Of a stretch of DNA of 64,000 nt, positions 27,277-36,336 are shown piece by piece. Numbering within the stretch: position 1 is the stretch's first letter; every line of letters begins with the position of its first letter. This DNA comes from Microcella humidisoli. Its GTDB lineage: Bacteria; Actinomycetota; Actinomycetes; Actinomycetales; Microbacteriaceae. The stretch is from assembly GCF_024362325.1 (NCBI RefSeq), contig NZ_CP101497.1, positions 620,001 to 684,000 on the forward strand. Reading direction: 5' to 3'. A program made the position numbers and the translations under genes. The notes under the pieces were generated by a model. The model made no database searches. It saw only the letters and a program-made list of their open reading frames with translations, and had not been told where the DNA came from.

Positions 27277-29462
27277 CAGGCACCTGCCCCGTTCGCGACG
27301 ATCGCCTGCAGTGCGGTGACGACCTCTTCCGTGCGCGCGATGGCCGCCCGCTCGAGCACGCGCGAGATCGAGGGCGACGATTCCTGCCCCGTCACGCGCT
27401 GCACCGGCTGGTCGAGCCAGTCGAAGTACCGGCGCTGGATCTCGTCGGCCAGCCACGCGCCATAACTCGTGCCCTGGGCTCCCTGCTCGACGATCAGCAC
27501 GGCGTTCGTCTTCTTGACGCTCGCCTCGATGGTCGCCCAGTCGATCGACGCGCGGTCGAGCCAGCGCAGGTCGATGAGCTCGGCGTCGACACCGGTCTGG
27601 TCGATCGCCTCGAGGCTGTGCTTCACCATCGACAGGTAGCTGATGACGGTGACAGCCGAGCCCTCGCGGCGCACGGCCGCGGTTCCGGGCGGGATGATGT
27701 AGTCGAGGTCGCCCGCGATGATCTCGTCCTTCTCGGCGTACAGGTCGACGTGCTCGATCACGAGCACCGGGTCCTGCAGGGCGAGCGCGGCGTTCATGAG
27801 CCCGACGTAGTCGGCCGCCGAGGAGGGGGCGACGATGCGCCAGCCGGGGCTCGTGGCGAAGATGCCCGCCGGGTCCATGAGGTGCTGCGAACCGTAGCCC
27901 GAGCCCATCGCGACCTTCGTGCGCAGCACGAGCGGCACGGGGTTGTCGCCGCCGAACATGTGCCGCGCCTTGCCCACCTGGTTGAACACCTGGTCGGCGG
28001 CGACCCACATGAAGTCGGGGTACATGAACTCGACGACGGGGCGGTAGCGGCCGTCGAGCGCCAGCCCACCCCCGAGGCCCATGAACGCGTTCTCGCTGAT
28101 GGGCGTGCCGAGCACGCGCTCGGGGTACGCCGCGCTGAGACCCTTGGTCGCGCCGTTCGTGCCGCCCTTGAGGCGGTGGATGTCCTCGCCCATGATCACG
28201 ATGCGCTCGTCCTCGCTCATCCGGCGCTCCATCACCGCGGCGACGGCGTCGACGAACTTGATCTCCTCGCGAGCGGCGTCGGATCGACTCGGGTCGAGCA
28301 CGCGCAGGGCGTCCAGCTCGCTCGCGTCCCCGCGCACGCCCACGTTGACGAACGCGGTGTCGGGCCAGAGCTCGGGGCGGATCCGCCGGCGACCCTGCTT
28401 CTCGGGGTCGGCCTCGAGCAGTTCGGCGGTGGCCGCATCCATCGCCGCGATCGCCTGGGCGCGCACGCTGTCGACGACGGCCTGGTCGATGAGGCCGAGC
28501 TTGATCATCTCGGCGGCGACCCGGTCGAGCGGGTCGCGCTTCTTCCACTCCTGCTCCTCCTCCTTCGTGCGGTAGCCGAAGGCGCTGCCGGGGTAGGGGC
28601 CGTTCTGGTGGAAGAAGCGGTAGACCTCGGCCTCGATGACGACGGGGCCCGCGCCCGAGCGCATGACCTCGGCCGCCTCCTGCATCGCGAGGTGCACGGC
28701 GAGCGGGTCCATGCCGTCGACGCGCCACGAGGGGATGCCGAAGCCCTGGCCCCGCACCGAGAGGCGCGTGTCGGCCACGGCCTCGTCGATGTGGGTCGAG
28801 ACGGCGTAGAGGTTGTTCTCGATGAAGAAGGCCACGGGCAGCTTCCAGGCCGCCGCGAGGTTCATCGACTCGAGCACCGAGCCGATCTGCGCGGCGCCGT
28901 CGCCGAAGTAGTTGATCGTGAGGTCGGTCGTGCCGGCGTGCTTCTGAGCCCAGGCATTGCCCGTGGCCATGGGGGCGCCACCGCCGACGATGGCGTTGGT
29001 GCCGAGCGCGCCCGCCTCGAACCACTGCAAGTGCATCGAGCCGCCGCGACCGCGGCAGTAGCCCTGGGCGAGGCCGAGGATCTCGGCGAGGGTGCGCTGC
29101 AGCACGGTCTGGATGTCGGCGGTGACGAGAGCGTCGAGCGTGAGGCCGTCGGTCGCGACGTGCGTGAGCGCCTTCGCGAGGAACTGGTGGTGGCCGCGGT
29201 GCGAGCCGTTGACGGCGTCGCTCGAGCGCAGGGCCACGATCGATCCGACCGCGCCGCCCTCCTGACCGATCGACGAGTGGGCGGGGCCGTGCACGAGGCC
29301 CTCGGCCGCGAGGTCGAGCACGCGCTCTTCGAAGGCGCGGATGAGGTGCAGTTGCCCGAGCATCGTGGCGAGCAGGCCGGGGTCGGCCGCCTTCCAGTCG
29401 GCGGGCGTGGTCGTGATCTCGACCCACGGAACCTCGGTCTGCAAACGTCGCTGTTTCGCCAT
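27276..29462 (-). CDS. Fused alpha-beta E1 component of a 2-oxoacid dehydrogenase complex
   Basis: A 728-aa thiamine-diphosphate enzyme that decarboxylates a 2-oxoacid (or cleaves acetoin) and acylates E2. The alpha half (1-about 370) has the ThDP motif NYFGDGAAQIG...NLAA and the YCRGRGGSMHL loop. The beta half (about 385-728) starts IKFVDAVAAVMERRM and contains IVIMGEDIHRLKGG. Alpha and beta are usually separate genes. The ATG at 29462 has no Shine-Dalgarno sequence, but a -35/-10 pair ends 7 bp before it, predicting a leaderless mRNA. The gene is divergent from the VOC-GntR pair. Confidence 0.9.
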   Translation of the reverse strand: MAKQRRLQTEVPWVEITTTPADWKAADPGLLATMLGQLHLIRAFEERVLDLAAEGLVHGPAHSSIGQEGGAVGSIVALRSSDAVNGSHRGHHQFLAKALTHVATDGLTLDALVTADIQTVLQRTLAEILGLAQGYCRGRGGSMHLQWFEAGALGTNAIVGGGAPMATGNAWAQKHAGTTDLTINYFGDGAAQIGSVLESMNLAAAWKLPVAFFIENNLYAVSTHIDEAVADTRLSVRGQGFGIPSWRVDGMDPLAVHLAMQEAAEVMRSGAGPVVIEAEVYRFFHQNGPYPGSAFGYRTKEEEQEWKKRDPLDRVAAEMIKLGLIDQAVVDSVRAQAIAAMDAATAELLEADPEKQGRRRIRPELWPDTAFVNVGVRGDASELDALRVLDPSRSDAAREEIKFVDAVAAVMERRMSEDERIVIMGEDIHRLKGGTNGATKGLSAAYPERVLGTPISENAFMGLGGGLALDGRYRPVVEFMYPDFMWVAADQVFNQVGKARHMFGGDNPVPLVLRTKVAMGSGYGSQHLMDPAGIFATSPGWRIVAPSSAADYVGLMNAALALQDPVLVIEHVDLYAEKDEIIAGDLDYIIPPGTAAVRREGSAVTVISYLSMVKHSLEAIDQTGVDAELIDLRWLDRASIDWATIEASVKKTNAVLIVEQGAQGTSYGAWLADEIQRRYFDWLDQPVQRVTGQESSPSISRVLERAAIARTEEVVTALQAIVANGAGA

Positions 29463-29469
29463 GAGAGTG

Positions 29470-29498
29470 AGAATAGACACGATTGCATCCAATCGCAA
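29470..29498 (-). promoter_or_regulatory. Promoter of the E1-E2 operon, probably leaderless
   Basis: On the minus strand, TTGCGA (29493-29498), a 17-bp spacer and TATTCT (29470-29475) are followed after 7 nt by the E1 ATG. A palindrome sits in the spacer. A larger perfect 9-bp inverted repeat (ATGAGAGTG at 29461-29469, CACTCTCAT at 29499-29507) encloses the whole promoter. Confidence 0.65.
29481..29494. promoter_or_regulatory. Candidate GntR operator, site 1
   Basis: GATTGCATCCAATC is a palindrome with GATTG/CAATC arms, located between the -35 and -10 of the E1 promoter, where a bound repressor would block RNA polymerase. Confidence 0.55.
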
Positions 29499-29543
29499 CA
29501 CTCTCATGAGGAATCTCTCGTGCATTTCCCTCAGATCGGGGTA

Positions 29544-29557
29544 TATTGCATCCACTG
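29544..29557. promoter_or_regulatory. Candidate GntR operator, site 2
   Basis: TATTGCATCCACTG shares ATTGCATCCA with site 1, 63 bp away, and overlaps TATATT (29542-29547), a possible -10 for the VOC-GntR transcript. Two like sites in a divergent promoter beside a GntR gene suggest autoregulation. Confidence 0.5.
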
Positions 29558-29586
29558 ACCGCCCTCTCCCCCGTCTGGAGGCTCCG

Positions 29587-30111
29587 ATGGCACTGCCAGG
29601 GCTACGCGGCACCGAGCACATCGGCTTCACGGTGCCCGACCTCGACGAGGCGCACCGCTTCTTTGTCGACGTCATCGGCTGCGAGTACGTCTACTCGCTC
29701 GGTCCCTTCGAACGCGACGACGACTGGATGCAGGAGCACCTCAACGTGCACCCCCGCTCGGTCATGCGTGAACTGCGCTTCTACCGCTGCGGGCACGGGC
29801 CGAACTTCGAGGTCTTCCAGTGGGAGCCCGCCGACGGGCACGCGCCGCAACCGCGCAACAGCGACATCGGCGGCCACCACCTGGCGTTCTACGTCGACGA
29901 CCTCGATGCGGGCGTCGCGCACCTGCTCGAGCACGGCATCCGCGTGCTCGGCGAGCCGACCGCCAGCCGCAATGCGAGCGAGGGCCAGCGCTGGGTCTAC
30001 TTCCTCAGCCCCTGGGGCATGCAGTTCGAGCTCGTGAGCTTCCCCGCGGGCAAGGCCTACGAGCGCGACGCCGACGTGGTGCTCTGGCACCCCGCGCGTC
30101 CGGCAGAGTAA
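29587..30111 (+). CDS. VOC (glyoxalase/dioxygenase-fold) family protein
   Basis: A 174-aa vicinal-oxygen-chelate protein with two beta-alpha-beta-beta-beta modules. The metal ligands expected of the fold are present: His in TEHIGFTVPD, Glu in PNFEVFQW, His in GGHHLAFYVDD, and Glu in QFELVSFPAG. The ATG at 29587 follows TGGAGG at 6 bp. It is followed after 4 bp by the GntR gene and is divergent from the E1-E2 operon, so it probably acts in the same pathway, as an isomerase, lyase or dioxygenase. Confidence 0.85.
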   Translation: MALPGLRGTEHIGFTVPDLDEAHRFFVDVIGCEYVYSLGPFERDDDWMQEHLNVHPRSVMRELRFYRCGHGPNFEVFQWEPADGHAPQPRNSDIGGHHLAFYVDDLDAGVAHLLEHGIRVLGEPTASRNASEGQRWVYFLSPWGMQFELVSFPAGKAYERDADVVLWHPARPAE

Positions 30112-30115
30112 AGAG

Positions 30116-30790
30116 GTGACCCCGCCCCGCGAGCACGGCGCCGCCGCCGCCCACGTCGCCGACCGCATTCGCGAGGCGATCATCCGCGGCGAGTACCCGC
30201 CCGGCGCGCGCATCCGGCAGGAGGAGCTCGCCCTCGAGTCGGGCGCCAGCCGCGTTCCCGTGCGTGAGGCCCTGCGCATGCTCGAGGCCGAAGGGCTCGT
30301 GACCCTCGTGGCCAACACGGGCGCGTGGGTGTCGTCGCTGAGCCTCGGCGAGTGCCAGGAGATCTACCGCGTGCGCGAGCGCGTCGAGCCCCTGCTGCTG
30401 CGCATGAGCGGCCCGAGCCTCGACGAGCCGACGCTGCAGCGGCTCGACGAGCTCGCCGCGCAGATGGCCGACTCCGACGACTCCGAGACCTTCCTCGAAC
30501 TCGACCGCTCGTTCCACCTGCTCACCTACACGGGCACGCAGACCGTCGTGCTGACCGAGCTCGTGCACCGGCTCTGGAACCGCACGCAGGCCTATCGGCG
30601 CGTGTACACGGGGCTCATGGATGCTCGCGCACGCCGCACCGTGCACGACGAGCACCGGCTCATCGTCGGGGCCTTGCGCGACCACGACATCGACGCGGCC
30701 GAGTCGCTGCTCGCCGGCCACATTCGACGCACGCGGCGCCAGCTCGCGAGTCACCCCGAGGTGTTCGCCGCGCGGGAGGAGTCGAGCTGA
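30116..30790 (+). CDS. GntR family transcriptional regulator, FCD subfamily
   Basis: A 224-aa regulator. The winged helix-turn-helix (about 10-70) contains GEYPPGARIRQEELALESGASRVPVREALRMLEAEGL in recognisable order. The C-terminal FCD domain (about 90-215) keeps the metal ligands Asp and His in LDRSFHLLTY, His in DEHRLIVGAL, and His in LLAGHIRRTRR. It starts at GTG 30116, 4 bp after the VOC stop. It most likely represses the divergent E1-E2 operon through ATTGCATCCA sites and responds to a carboxylate effector, as FCD proteins often do. Confidence 0.9.
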   Translation: MTPPREHGAAAAHVADRIREAIIRGEYPPGARIRQEELALESGASRVPVREALRMLEAEGLVTLVANTGAWVSSLSLGECQEIYRVRERVEPLLLRMSGPSLDEPTLQRLDELAAQMADSDDSETFLELDRSFHLLTYTGTQTVVLTELVHRLWNRTQAYRRVYTGLMDARARRTVHDEHRLIVGALRDHDIDAAESLLAGHIRRTRRQLASHPEVFAAREESS

Positions 30791-30799
30791 GGCCAGGCC

Positions 30800-31546
30800 T
30801 CAGCGGCGCTTCTCGGGCCGCATCGCCTTCATGGCCTGCAGCACGTCGACCGCGGACGAGATGGGACGCACCTCGGCCTCGTCGTCGTGGCCCAGGTCGC
30901 TGAGCGACTGGTACGCCATCTCGCGGCGACCGATGACGAACCAGATGCCGCGGGCGGGAACGTCGCCGGCGTTGATGTACAGGTGCGGGCGGGATGCGTC
31001 GAAGCAGAACGAATCGCCCGGCTCGAGGTCGTAGGTCTCGAAGTCGATCCGAAGGGTGAGCCGCCCCTCCAGCAGCACGCCGTACTCGAGCGCGGCATGC
31101 CGCATCATCTTGCCCTCGAGCGAGGAGGAGGCCGAGGGCTCGTAGGTGACGATGAGGGGGTCGGCGATGCCCGTGTCGCCCACGGCCAGGCGCTCCCATG
31201 TCACGCCGTTCTCCATCTCGATGACCGGGTTGTCCTCCCGGCGCTGCACCACCGAGTCGCTCCGGCGATTGCCGTCGGGGTCGGGGGCGCTCCCCGCCGA
31301 ACCCACCGGGCTCAAGCCGAGCGGGGTGGCGGCGACGCGGTTCGTGCCCATGAGCCCGTCGAGCGAGATGCCGAGGTGGTTGACGAGGGCGTAGAGGGTG
31401 CTCACCGAGGGCTGGGTCTTGCCCGTCTCGACCTGCGAGAGCAGGCTCGCCGACACGCCCACGGCGGAGGCGACGGCGCGCAGGCTCAGCTTGCGGGCCT
31501 CGCGCACACGACGCAGTTCAGATCCGACATCGAACTGCATCATCAC
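30800..31546 (-). CDS. XRE-type regulator with C-terminal cupin sensor
   Basis: A 248-aa regulator. An N-terminal XRE helix-turn-helix (about 12-66, VGVSASLLSQVETGKTQPS) is followed by a linker and a cupin domain (about 160-235) with HAALEYGVLLEGRLTLRI and LEPGDSFCFDASRPHLYIN. Such proteins sense a small ligand through the cupin and control adjacent catabolic genes. It is divergent from the beta-hydroxyacid dehydrogenase at 31759. A 7-bp palindrome with GAAC/GTTC halves (31589-31614) lies 43 bp before its start. It is a candidate controller of the island's GTTCAC palindromes. Confidence 0.88.
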   Translation of the reverse strand: MMMQFDVGSELRRVREARKLSLRAVASAVGVSASLLSQVETGKTQPSVSTLYALVNHLGISLDGLMGTNRVAATPLGLSPVGSAGSAPDPDGNRRSDSVVQRREDNPVIEMENGVTWERLAVGDTGIADPLIVTYEPSASSSLEGKMMRHAALEYGVLLEGRLTLRIDFETYDLEPGDSFCFDASRPHLYINAGDVPARGIWFVIGRREMAYQSLSDLGHDDEAEVRPISSAVDVLQAMKAMRPEKRR

Positions 31547-31588
31547 ACCTTTCTGCAGCGGCGACGATCATCGTCGATCGACAGCCTC

Positions 31589-31614
31589 GCTGAACACGAG
31601 AACGTTGGTTCAGC
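31589..31614. promoter_or_regulatory. Palindrome upstream of the XRE-cupin gene
   Basis: GCTGAAC (31589-31595) and GTTCAGC (31608-31614) form a perfect 7-bp inverted repeat with 12 bp between. The inner sequence contains a smaller GAAC-GTTG-GTTC repeat. Probably the autoregulatory site. Confidence 0.5.
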
Positions 31615-31684
31615 ATAGCCGACCACCCCGTCTACCCCCACCGATGCGCAGGGAGTTCTGGGCCGCGCCCGGCGGCCCCGGCTT

Positions 31685-31702
31685 GTTCACGTGATTGTGA
31701 AG
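31685..31702. promoter_or_regulatory. Palindrome upstream of the beta-hydroxyacid dehydrogenase
   Basis: GTTCAC-GTGATT-GTGAAG is a near-palindrome of the island's GTTCAC/GTGAAC type with 6 bp between halves, 57 bp before the GTG at 31759. Confidence 0.45.
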
Positions 31703-31758
31703 CATTACTGTACGAAAGCGGTCGGGGATGCCCGCCCGCCCGGACGAAGGAGATCACC

Positions 31759-32664
31759 GTGGATCGCGACCGCACCGCCGAGCAGCCCGCCATCGCCTTC
31801 CTCGGGCTCGGCGCCATGGGTGTCGGCATGACCTCGCGACTGCTCGACGAAGGATTCGCGGTCACCGTGTGGAACCGCAGCGCCGGCCCCGCGCAGCAGC
31901 TGGCCGAGCGCGACGGCGTCGACGTGGCCGGCTCGGTGGCCGACGCCTTCGCGGCCCGGACCATCGTGCACTCGATGCTCACCGACGACCGCGTCGTACT
32001 CGAGGTGTTCAGCGACGAGCTGCTCTCGACCGTGCCCCCCGGCCGCGTGCACGTCAACCACTCGACCATCAGCCCCGGAGCGGCGGCCGAGCTCGCCGAG
32101 CGCCACGCGCGACACGGCGTCGGCTACGTGACCGCCCCCGTGCTCGGCCGCTCGACGGTCGCGGCCACGGGCGCATTGCTCGTCGTCGCCTCGGGCGACA
32201 CCGCGGCGCTCGAGGCCGCCCTGCCGTCGTTGCAGAGCCTGGGCTCGCGGGTCTGGAACCTCGGCACGGATCCCCGGCTCGGGAGCGTCGTCAAGATCGC
32301 CGTCAACTACTCCATCCTCAACGCCCTGCAGTCGATCACCGAGTCCGTCGTGCTCGTCGAGTCGGCGGGCATCGACCCGAGCACCTTCGTCGAGATCCTC
32401 ACCCACACGGCCTTCAGCGGCTCGGCCCACAAGGGATACGGCCCGATCATCGCGGAGAAGCGCTACCTGCCGGTCGGCTTCGCGATGTCGCTCGGCCTCA
32501 AGGACCTGACGCTGGCCGAGAACGCGGCGGCCGAGCTCGGCGTGCGCCTCCCCGTCGCTCCCGTGCTGCACGAGCTCTTCGACGCGGCCCTCGCCGACCC
32601 CGAACTCGCCGAGCTCGACTGGTCGGCCGTGGCCGAGGTCACGCGGCGGCGCAGCGCGCGCTGA
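31759..32664 (+). CDS. Beta-hydroxyacid dehydrogenase family oxidoreductase
   Basis: A 301-aa NAD(P)-dependent enzyme of the 3-hydroxyisobutyrate dehydrogenase family. The Rossmann loop is FLGLGAMGVGM with WNRS after beta-2, and the catalytic lysine is in SVVKIAVNYSI. The substrate loop reads TAPVLGRSTVAATGALLVV, which lacks the SGG of true 3-hydroxyisobutyrate dehydrogenases, so another hydroxyacid, aldehyde or imine is more likely. The GTG start follows AAGGAG. It is divergent from the XRE-cupin gene. Confidence 0.87.
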   Translation: MDRDRTAEQPAIAFLGLGAMGVGMTSRLLDEGFAVTVWNRSAGPAQQLAERDGVDVAGSVADAFAARTIVHSMLTDDRVVLEVFSDELLSTVPPGRVHVNHSTISPGAAAELAERHARHGVGYVTAPVLGRSTVAATGALLVVASGDTAALEAALPSLQSLGSRVWNLGTDPRLGSVVKIAVNYSILNALQSITESVVLVESAGIDPSTFVEILTHTAFSGSAHKGYGPIIAEKRYLPVGFAMSLGLKDLTLAENAAAELGVRLPVAPVLHELFDAALADPELAELDWSAVAEVTRRRSAR

Positions 32665-32703
32665 GCATCCCGCCCCGATCGCCGACCGGGGCACGATCGG
32701 CCG

Positions 32704-33735
32704 TCAGTCGGCGAGCAGCAGCGCGAGGTTCTCGGGCCGGGCGTCGAGCGTGCCGGCCTCGATGCGCAGCGCGAGCTCGACGACGCGCTCGTTGAGGGGC
32801 GCCGAGCCGCCGAGCCGGAGCTGCTCGCGCACGACGAGCCCGTTGATCTCGTTGACCTCGCTTCGGCGACCCTTCATCCAGTCCTGCAGCACGGTCGTGC
32901 GGGTCGACGGCAGCGTGTAATCGGTGAGCACGCGGTCGAGCAGCGTCACAGCGTAATCGTCGGGTTCAGCGATGTCGGCCTCGGTCATGCCGAAGATCGG
33001 CATGAGCCGGCTGCCGGTGGCGAGGCACGTGCGCACGGCCTCCCGACCCGTCGCGATCATGAACTCGCGCATGCCCGGCAGTCGCACGGCGTCGCCGAGG
33101 GGCAGGTCGAGGATCGCCGAGGGCACGAGCTCGGCCGCGTTGGCGACGAGCTTCATCCACTTGGACGAGCGGATATCGGCCGAGATCTCCACCGTGCCGG
33201 CGGCGCGCAGCACCGAGGCCGCCTCCTCCTCTCGCCCGATGGTCGAGGGATGCATGCTGCCGATCGCGAACCACGACGTCGAGGGCGGGCTCTGGCGCTC
33301 GACCACGCCCGGCTCGAACATGTTCGACGAGACTTCGATCACGGCGCCGAGCGTGCGCTCGGCACCGATGATGTCGGCCATGTGGTCGAGCTCCATGCCG
33401 TTCTGCAGACCGACCACGAGGCCGTCGTCGGCCACGAGCGGGCGGATCAGCTCGCTCGCCCAGCGCGTGTCGTACGCCTTCACGAGCACGAAGACGAGAT
33501 CGAAGGGCTCTCGCAGCTCGGCCACCTCGCAGAGGTGGTGCACCGTGACCGGCGTCGTCACGGTCTCTTCGGGCATCTCGACACGGATGCCGCGCTGCCG
33601 CATGGCCTCGACATGCGCGGGCCACTGCTCGATGAAGGTCACGTCGTGGCCCGCGCGCACGAGGTCGGCGCCGATGCCGGCACCGTTCGCACCCGCGCCG
33701 AGCACCGCGACGCGCGCCGCGCTCACGCGCGGCAT
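32704..33735 (-). CDS. Ketopantoate-reductase-like oxidoreductase, copy 1
   Basis: A 343-aa member of the ApbA/PanE family. The NADP loop is LGAGANGAGIGADL. VLVKAYDT carries the first conserved lysine, SKWMKLVANA the catalytic lysine region, and KGRRSEVNEINGLVV the C-terminal substrate motif. It is the last gene of the ABC importer operon, 22 bp after the fused ATPase-permease, and is a clear paralogue of 49820-50860. Its place in a catabolic island argues against pantothenate synthesis. It probably reduces or oxidises a 2-oxo/2-hydroxy acid from the imported substrate. Confidence 0.85.
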   Translation of the reverse strand: MPRVSAARVAVLGAGANGAGIGADLVRAGHDVTFIEQWPAHVEAMRQRGIRVEMPEETVTTPVTVHHLCEVAELREPFDLVFVLVKAYDTRWASELIRPLVADDGLVVGLQNGMELDHMADIIGAERTLGAVIEVSSNMFEPGVVERQSPPSTSWFAIGSMHPSTIGREEEAASVLRAAGTVEISADIRSSKWMKLVANAAELVPSAILDLPLGDAVRLPGMREFMIATGREAVRTCLATGSRLMPIFGMTEADIAEPDDYAVTLLDRVLTDYTLPSTRTTVLQDWMKGRRSEVNEINGLVVREQLRLGGSAPLNERVVELALRIEAGTLDARPENLALLLAD

Positions 33736-33757
33736 CCCGTCTCGATCGCCCGCCCGG

Positions 33758-36289
33758 TCACGCGCGGGGCGCAGTGCGGCGGCGGCGCTTCGAGCGCGCG
33801 ATCGCGTACAGGATGGCCGCCGCGAGGATCAGAACGCCCTGGAGGATGTACTGCCACATCTGGTCGAGCCGCAGGAACACGGTCGCGTTGAGCACCTGGA
33901 TGAGGAGCATCGAGCCGAGGAGCGTGCCGACGAACGTGCCGCGCCCGCCGAGCAGGCTCGTGCCGCCGAGCACGACGGCCGTGATACTCGAGAGCGTGTA
34001 CGCCACGCCCTGCGCAGGGTCGCCGACGCCGATCTGCGTCATGAGCATGATCGCTCCGAGGAAGGTGAGCGCCGACGTGGCGACGTAGCCGAGCACGACC
34101 GTGCGGTTGATCTCAACACCGACGCGCCGCGCCGACTCCTCGTCGGAGCCCGCCGCCCGGAGGCGCCAGCCCCACGGGGTCTTGCGCAGCGCGTACTCGA
34201 GACCGATGACGACGAGCACGAGCACGATGAACGCGACCGGCACGGGGCCGAGCTTCGTCGTGATGATGCTCGAGATCTCGCGGTTGATGAAGCCCTCGGC
34301 CGTCGGCCGGAGGATGAAGCTCATGCCCTGGAGTGCGATGTAGACGGTCAGGGTCGCCGCGATCGCCGTGAACTTCGCATATCGGATCAAGGACCCGTTG
34401 AGGAGCCCGACGATGAGCGAGGCACCCAGCATGGCCGCGAAGCCGAGCACGATCGAGGTGACGGGCGCTTCGTCGAGGATGAAGAACGAGCCCACGACCA
34501 CGAGGAACCCGACGAGGGGCCCGACGGAGAGGTCGATGCCGCCCGTGAGCAAGGCGATCGTCTGGCCCATCGCGATGAAGCCGAGCGCCGACACGAGGAG
34601 CAGCATCGATGAGATGTTGAAGTCGCCGAGGTACCGGTCGTTCTGCGCGAAGATGAACGCCCCGAGGCCGAGCATGACGGCGACGAGCAGCACCGTGGGC
34701 GCGTAGTCGCCCTGCAGGAACCGGCGCAGCTTCGCGGCGCGGACGGCCGTGCGCTCGTCGCTCTCGGCCTCGGCGATCTCGTCGACGCTGACCGTCTGCG
34801 TCGTCGAGCTGACGGCCGCGTGGATCATGCGCTCTTCGGTCAGGTCGTCACCGCGGAGGGTGTCGACGACGTGGCCGCGCGACATGACGATGACCGTGTC
34901 GCAGAGCCCCTCGAGCTCCTTCGCGTCGGAGGAGGCGATGACGACGGGGATGCCCGATGCCGAGACATCCCGCAGGATCTGGTAGATCTCGGCGCGCGCG
35001 CCGACGTCGACGCCCTGCGTGGGTTCGTCGGCGAGCACGAGCACGGGCTCGGAGAGCAGCGCCCGCGCGACCATGACCTTCTGCTGGTTGCCGCCCGAGA
35101 GCGAGGAGACCGTGGCATCGAGCGAGGCGGCCTTGACCGAGAGCGACCCGAGGGTCTCCCCCACCATGCCCAGTTCGCGCTTGCGGCTCATGAGCGCACG
35201 GCCGCGGAAGCGGCGCAGGGCGGAGACGGCGGCGTTCTCGCGCACCGAGAGGCGCATCATGAGGCCCTCGGTGATGCGGTCGGCGGGCAGGTAGGCGGCC
35301 TTGCTGAGCAGCTCGCGGGCCGACATGGCCGTGCCGTTGATGACGACAGCGCCGTCGAGGGGCACGAGGCCGGCGAGCGCGCGGAGCAGCTCGCTCTGGC
35401 CGTTGCCGACGACGCCCGCGACGCCGATGATCTCGCCGCGGCGCGCGCTGACCGAGACGTCATTGAAGCCCGGGCCCGTGACGGCGTCGATGACGAAGTT
35501 GGGCTCCTCGTCCGACCCTTCGTGCTTGGGCGGGAAGGTCGAGTCGAGCTGGCGACCCACGATGAGCGAGAGCAGCTCCTTGTCGGAGATCTCGTCGACG
35601 ACGGCCGTCGCGCGCAGCTTGCCGTCGCGCAGCACCGTGACGCGGTCGGCGAGCTCGCGCACCTCGGCGAGGCGGTGGGTGATGTACACGACCGAGGTGC
35701 CCTGGGCGACGAAGTCGCGCACGAGGGCGAAGAGCATGTCGACCGATTCCTGGCCGAGGGGGGCGGTGGGCTCGTCGAGCACGAGCAGCGCGGGCTTGAC
35801 CGCGAGGGCCTTGGCGATCTCCAGCAAGTACTTCTGCGCCACGGAGAGGTTCTCGACGCGGTCGCTCAGGTGCACGCGCAGGCCGGCGGTCTCGAGCAGG
35901 CCGCGGGCGATGTCGTCGACGCGCCCGCCGGAGAAGACCGACTTCGGGAGGGCGACGAGCAGGTTCTCGAGCACGGTCATGTCGGGCATGACGGCCGGGT
36001 GCTGGTGCACGAAGGCGATGCCGCGGCGGGCGGCGGCGCGCGGGTCGAGGTCGTCGAGCGCCTCGCCGCGGAAGGTCAGGGTGCCCGTGTCGGGGCGGAT
36101 GGTGCCCGTGGCCACGTTCATGAGGGTCGACTTGCCGGCGCCGTTCTCGCCGAGCAGCGCGTGCACCTCGCCGGGGAGCACCTCGAGCGAGACGTCGGTG
36201 AGCGCGGCGACGCCTCCGAAGCTCTTGGAGATGCCGGTCATGGTGAGCGTCGCGACGGTCGTCGGCGCGGCGGTGGCCTGGTTGTTCAC
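33758..36289 (-). CDS. CUT2-type ABC importer: duplicated ATPase (RbsA-like) fused to permease (RbsC-like)
   Basis: A single 843-aa chain. Residues about 15-500 form the two ATPase halves of an RbsA-like protein: Walker A GENGAGKST, signature LSVAQKYLL, Walker B LLVLDEPTAPLG in the first half; VVGNGQSELLRALAG (the usual degenerate Walker A) and LSGGNQQKVMVARAL in the second. From about residue 525 the protein is a full RbsC-type permease with LLTGGIDLSVGPLVGFLVV and GGTSLLGGRGTFVGTLLGS. RbsA and RbsC are normally separate. A second permease (37585) and a lipoprotein (36395) complete the importer, which may therefore have two different permease subunits. Confidence 0.92.
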   Translation of the reverse strand: MNNQATAAPTTVATLTMTGISKSFGGVAALTDVSLEVLPGEVHALLGENGAGKSTLMNVATGTIRPDTGTLTFRGEALDDLDPRAAARRGIAFVHQHPAVMPDMTVLENLLVALPKSVFSGGRVDDIARGLLETAGLRVHLSDRVENLSVAQKYLLEIAKALAVKPALLVLDEPTAPLGQESVDMLFALVRDFVAQGTSVVYITHRLAEVRELADRVTVLRDGKLRATAVVDEISDKELLSLIVGRQLDSTFPPKHEGSDEEPNFVIDAVTGPGFNDVSVSARRGEIIGVAGVVGNGQSELLRALAGLVPLDGAVVINGTAMSARELLSKAAYLPADRITEGLMMRLSVRENAAVSALRRFRGRALMSRKRELGMVGETLGSLSVKAASLDATVSSLSGGNQQKVMVARALLSEPVLVLADEPTQGVDVGARAEIYQILRDVSASGIPVVIASSDAKELEGLCDTVIVMSRGHVVDTLRGDDLTEERMIHAAVSSTTQTVSVDEIAEAESDERTAVRAAKLRRFLQGDYAPTVLLVAVMLGLGAFIFAQNDRYLGDFNISSMLLLVSALGFIAMGQTIALLTGGIDLSVGPLVGFLVVVGSFFILDEAPVTSIVLGFAAMLGASLIVGLLNGSLIRYAKFTAIAATLTVYIALQGMSFILRPTAEGFINREISSIITTKLGPVPVAFIVLVLVVIGLEYALRKTPWGWRLRAAGSDEESARRVGVEINRTVVLGYVATSALTFLGAIMLMTQIGVGDPAQGVAYTLSSITAVVLGGTSLLGGRGTFVGTLLGSMLLIQVLNATVFLRLDQMWQYILQGVLILAAAILYAIARSKRRRRTAPRA

Positions 36290-36336
36290 GGTTGAACCCT
36301 CAATCGGTGCGTGCGAGCGGGTGTGGAGCGGCCGGT

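Noticed and set aside
25975..29427. Apparent 1150-aa E1-E2 fusion
   Set aside because: The first two thirds are a shifted reading of the E1 gene; E2 starts at the ATG at 27276 with a normal lipoyl domain.
34820..36295. 491-codon plus-strand frame opposite the ATPase-permease fusion
   Set aside because: Antisense shadow with Asp/Arg/His-rich low complexity; no start signal and no domain.
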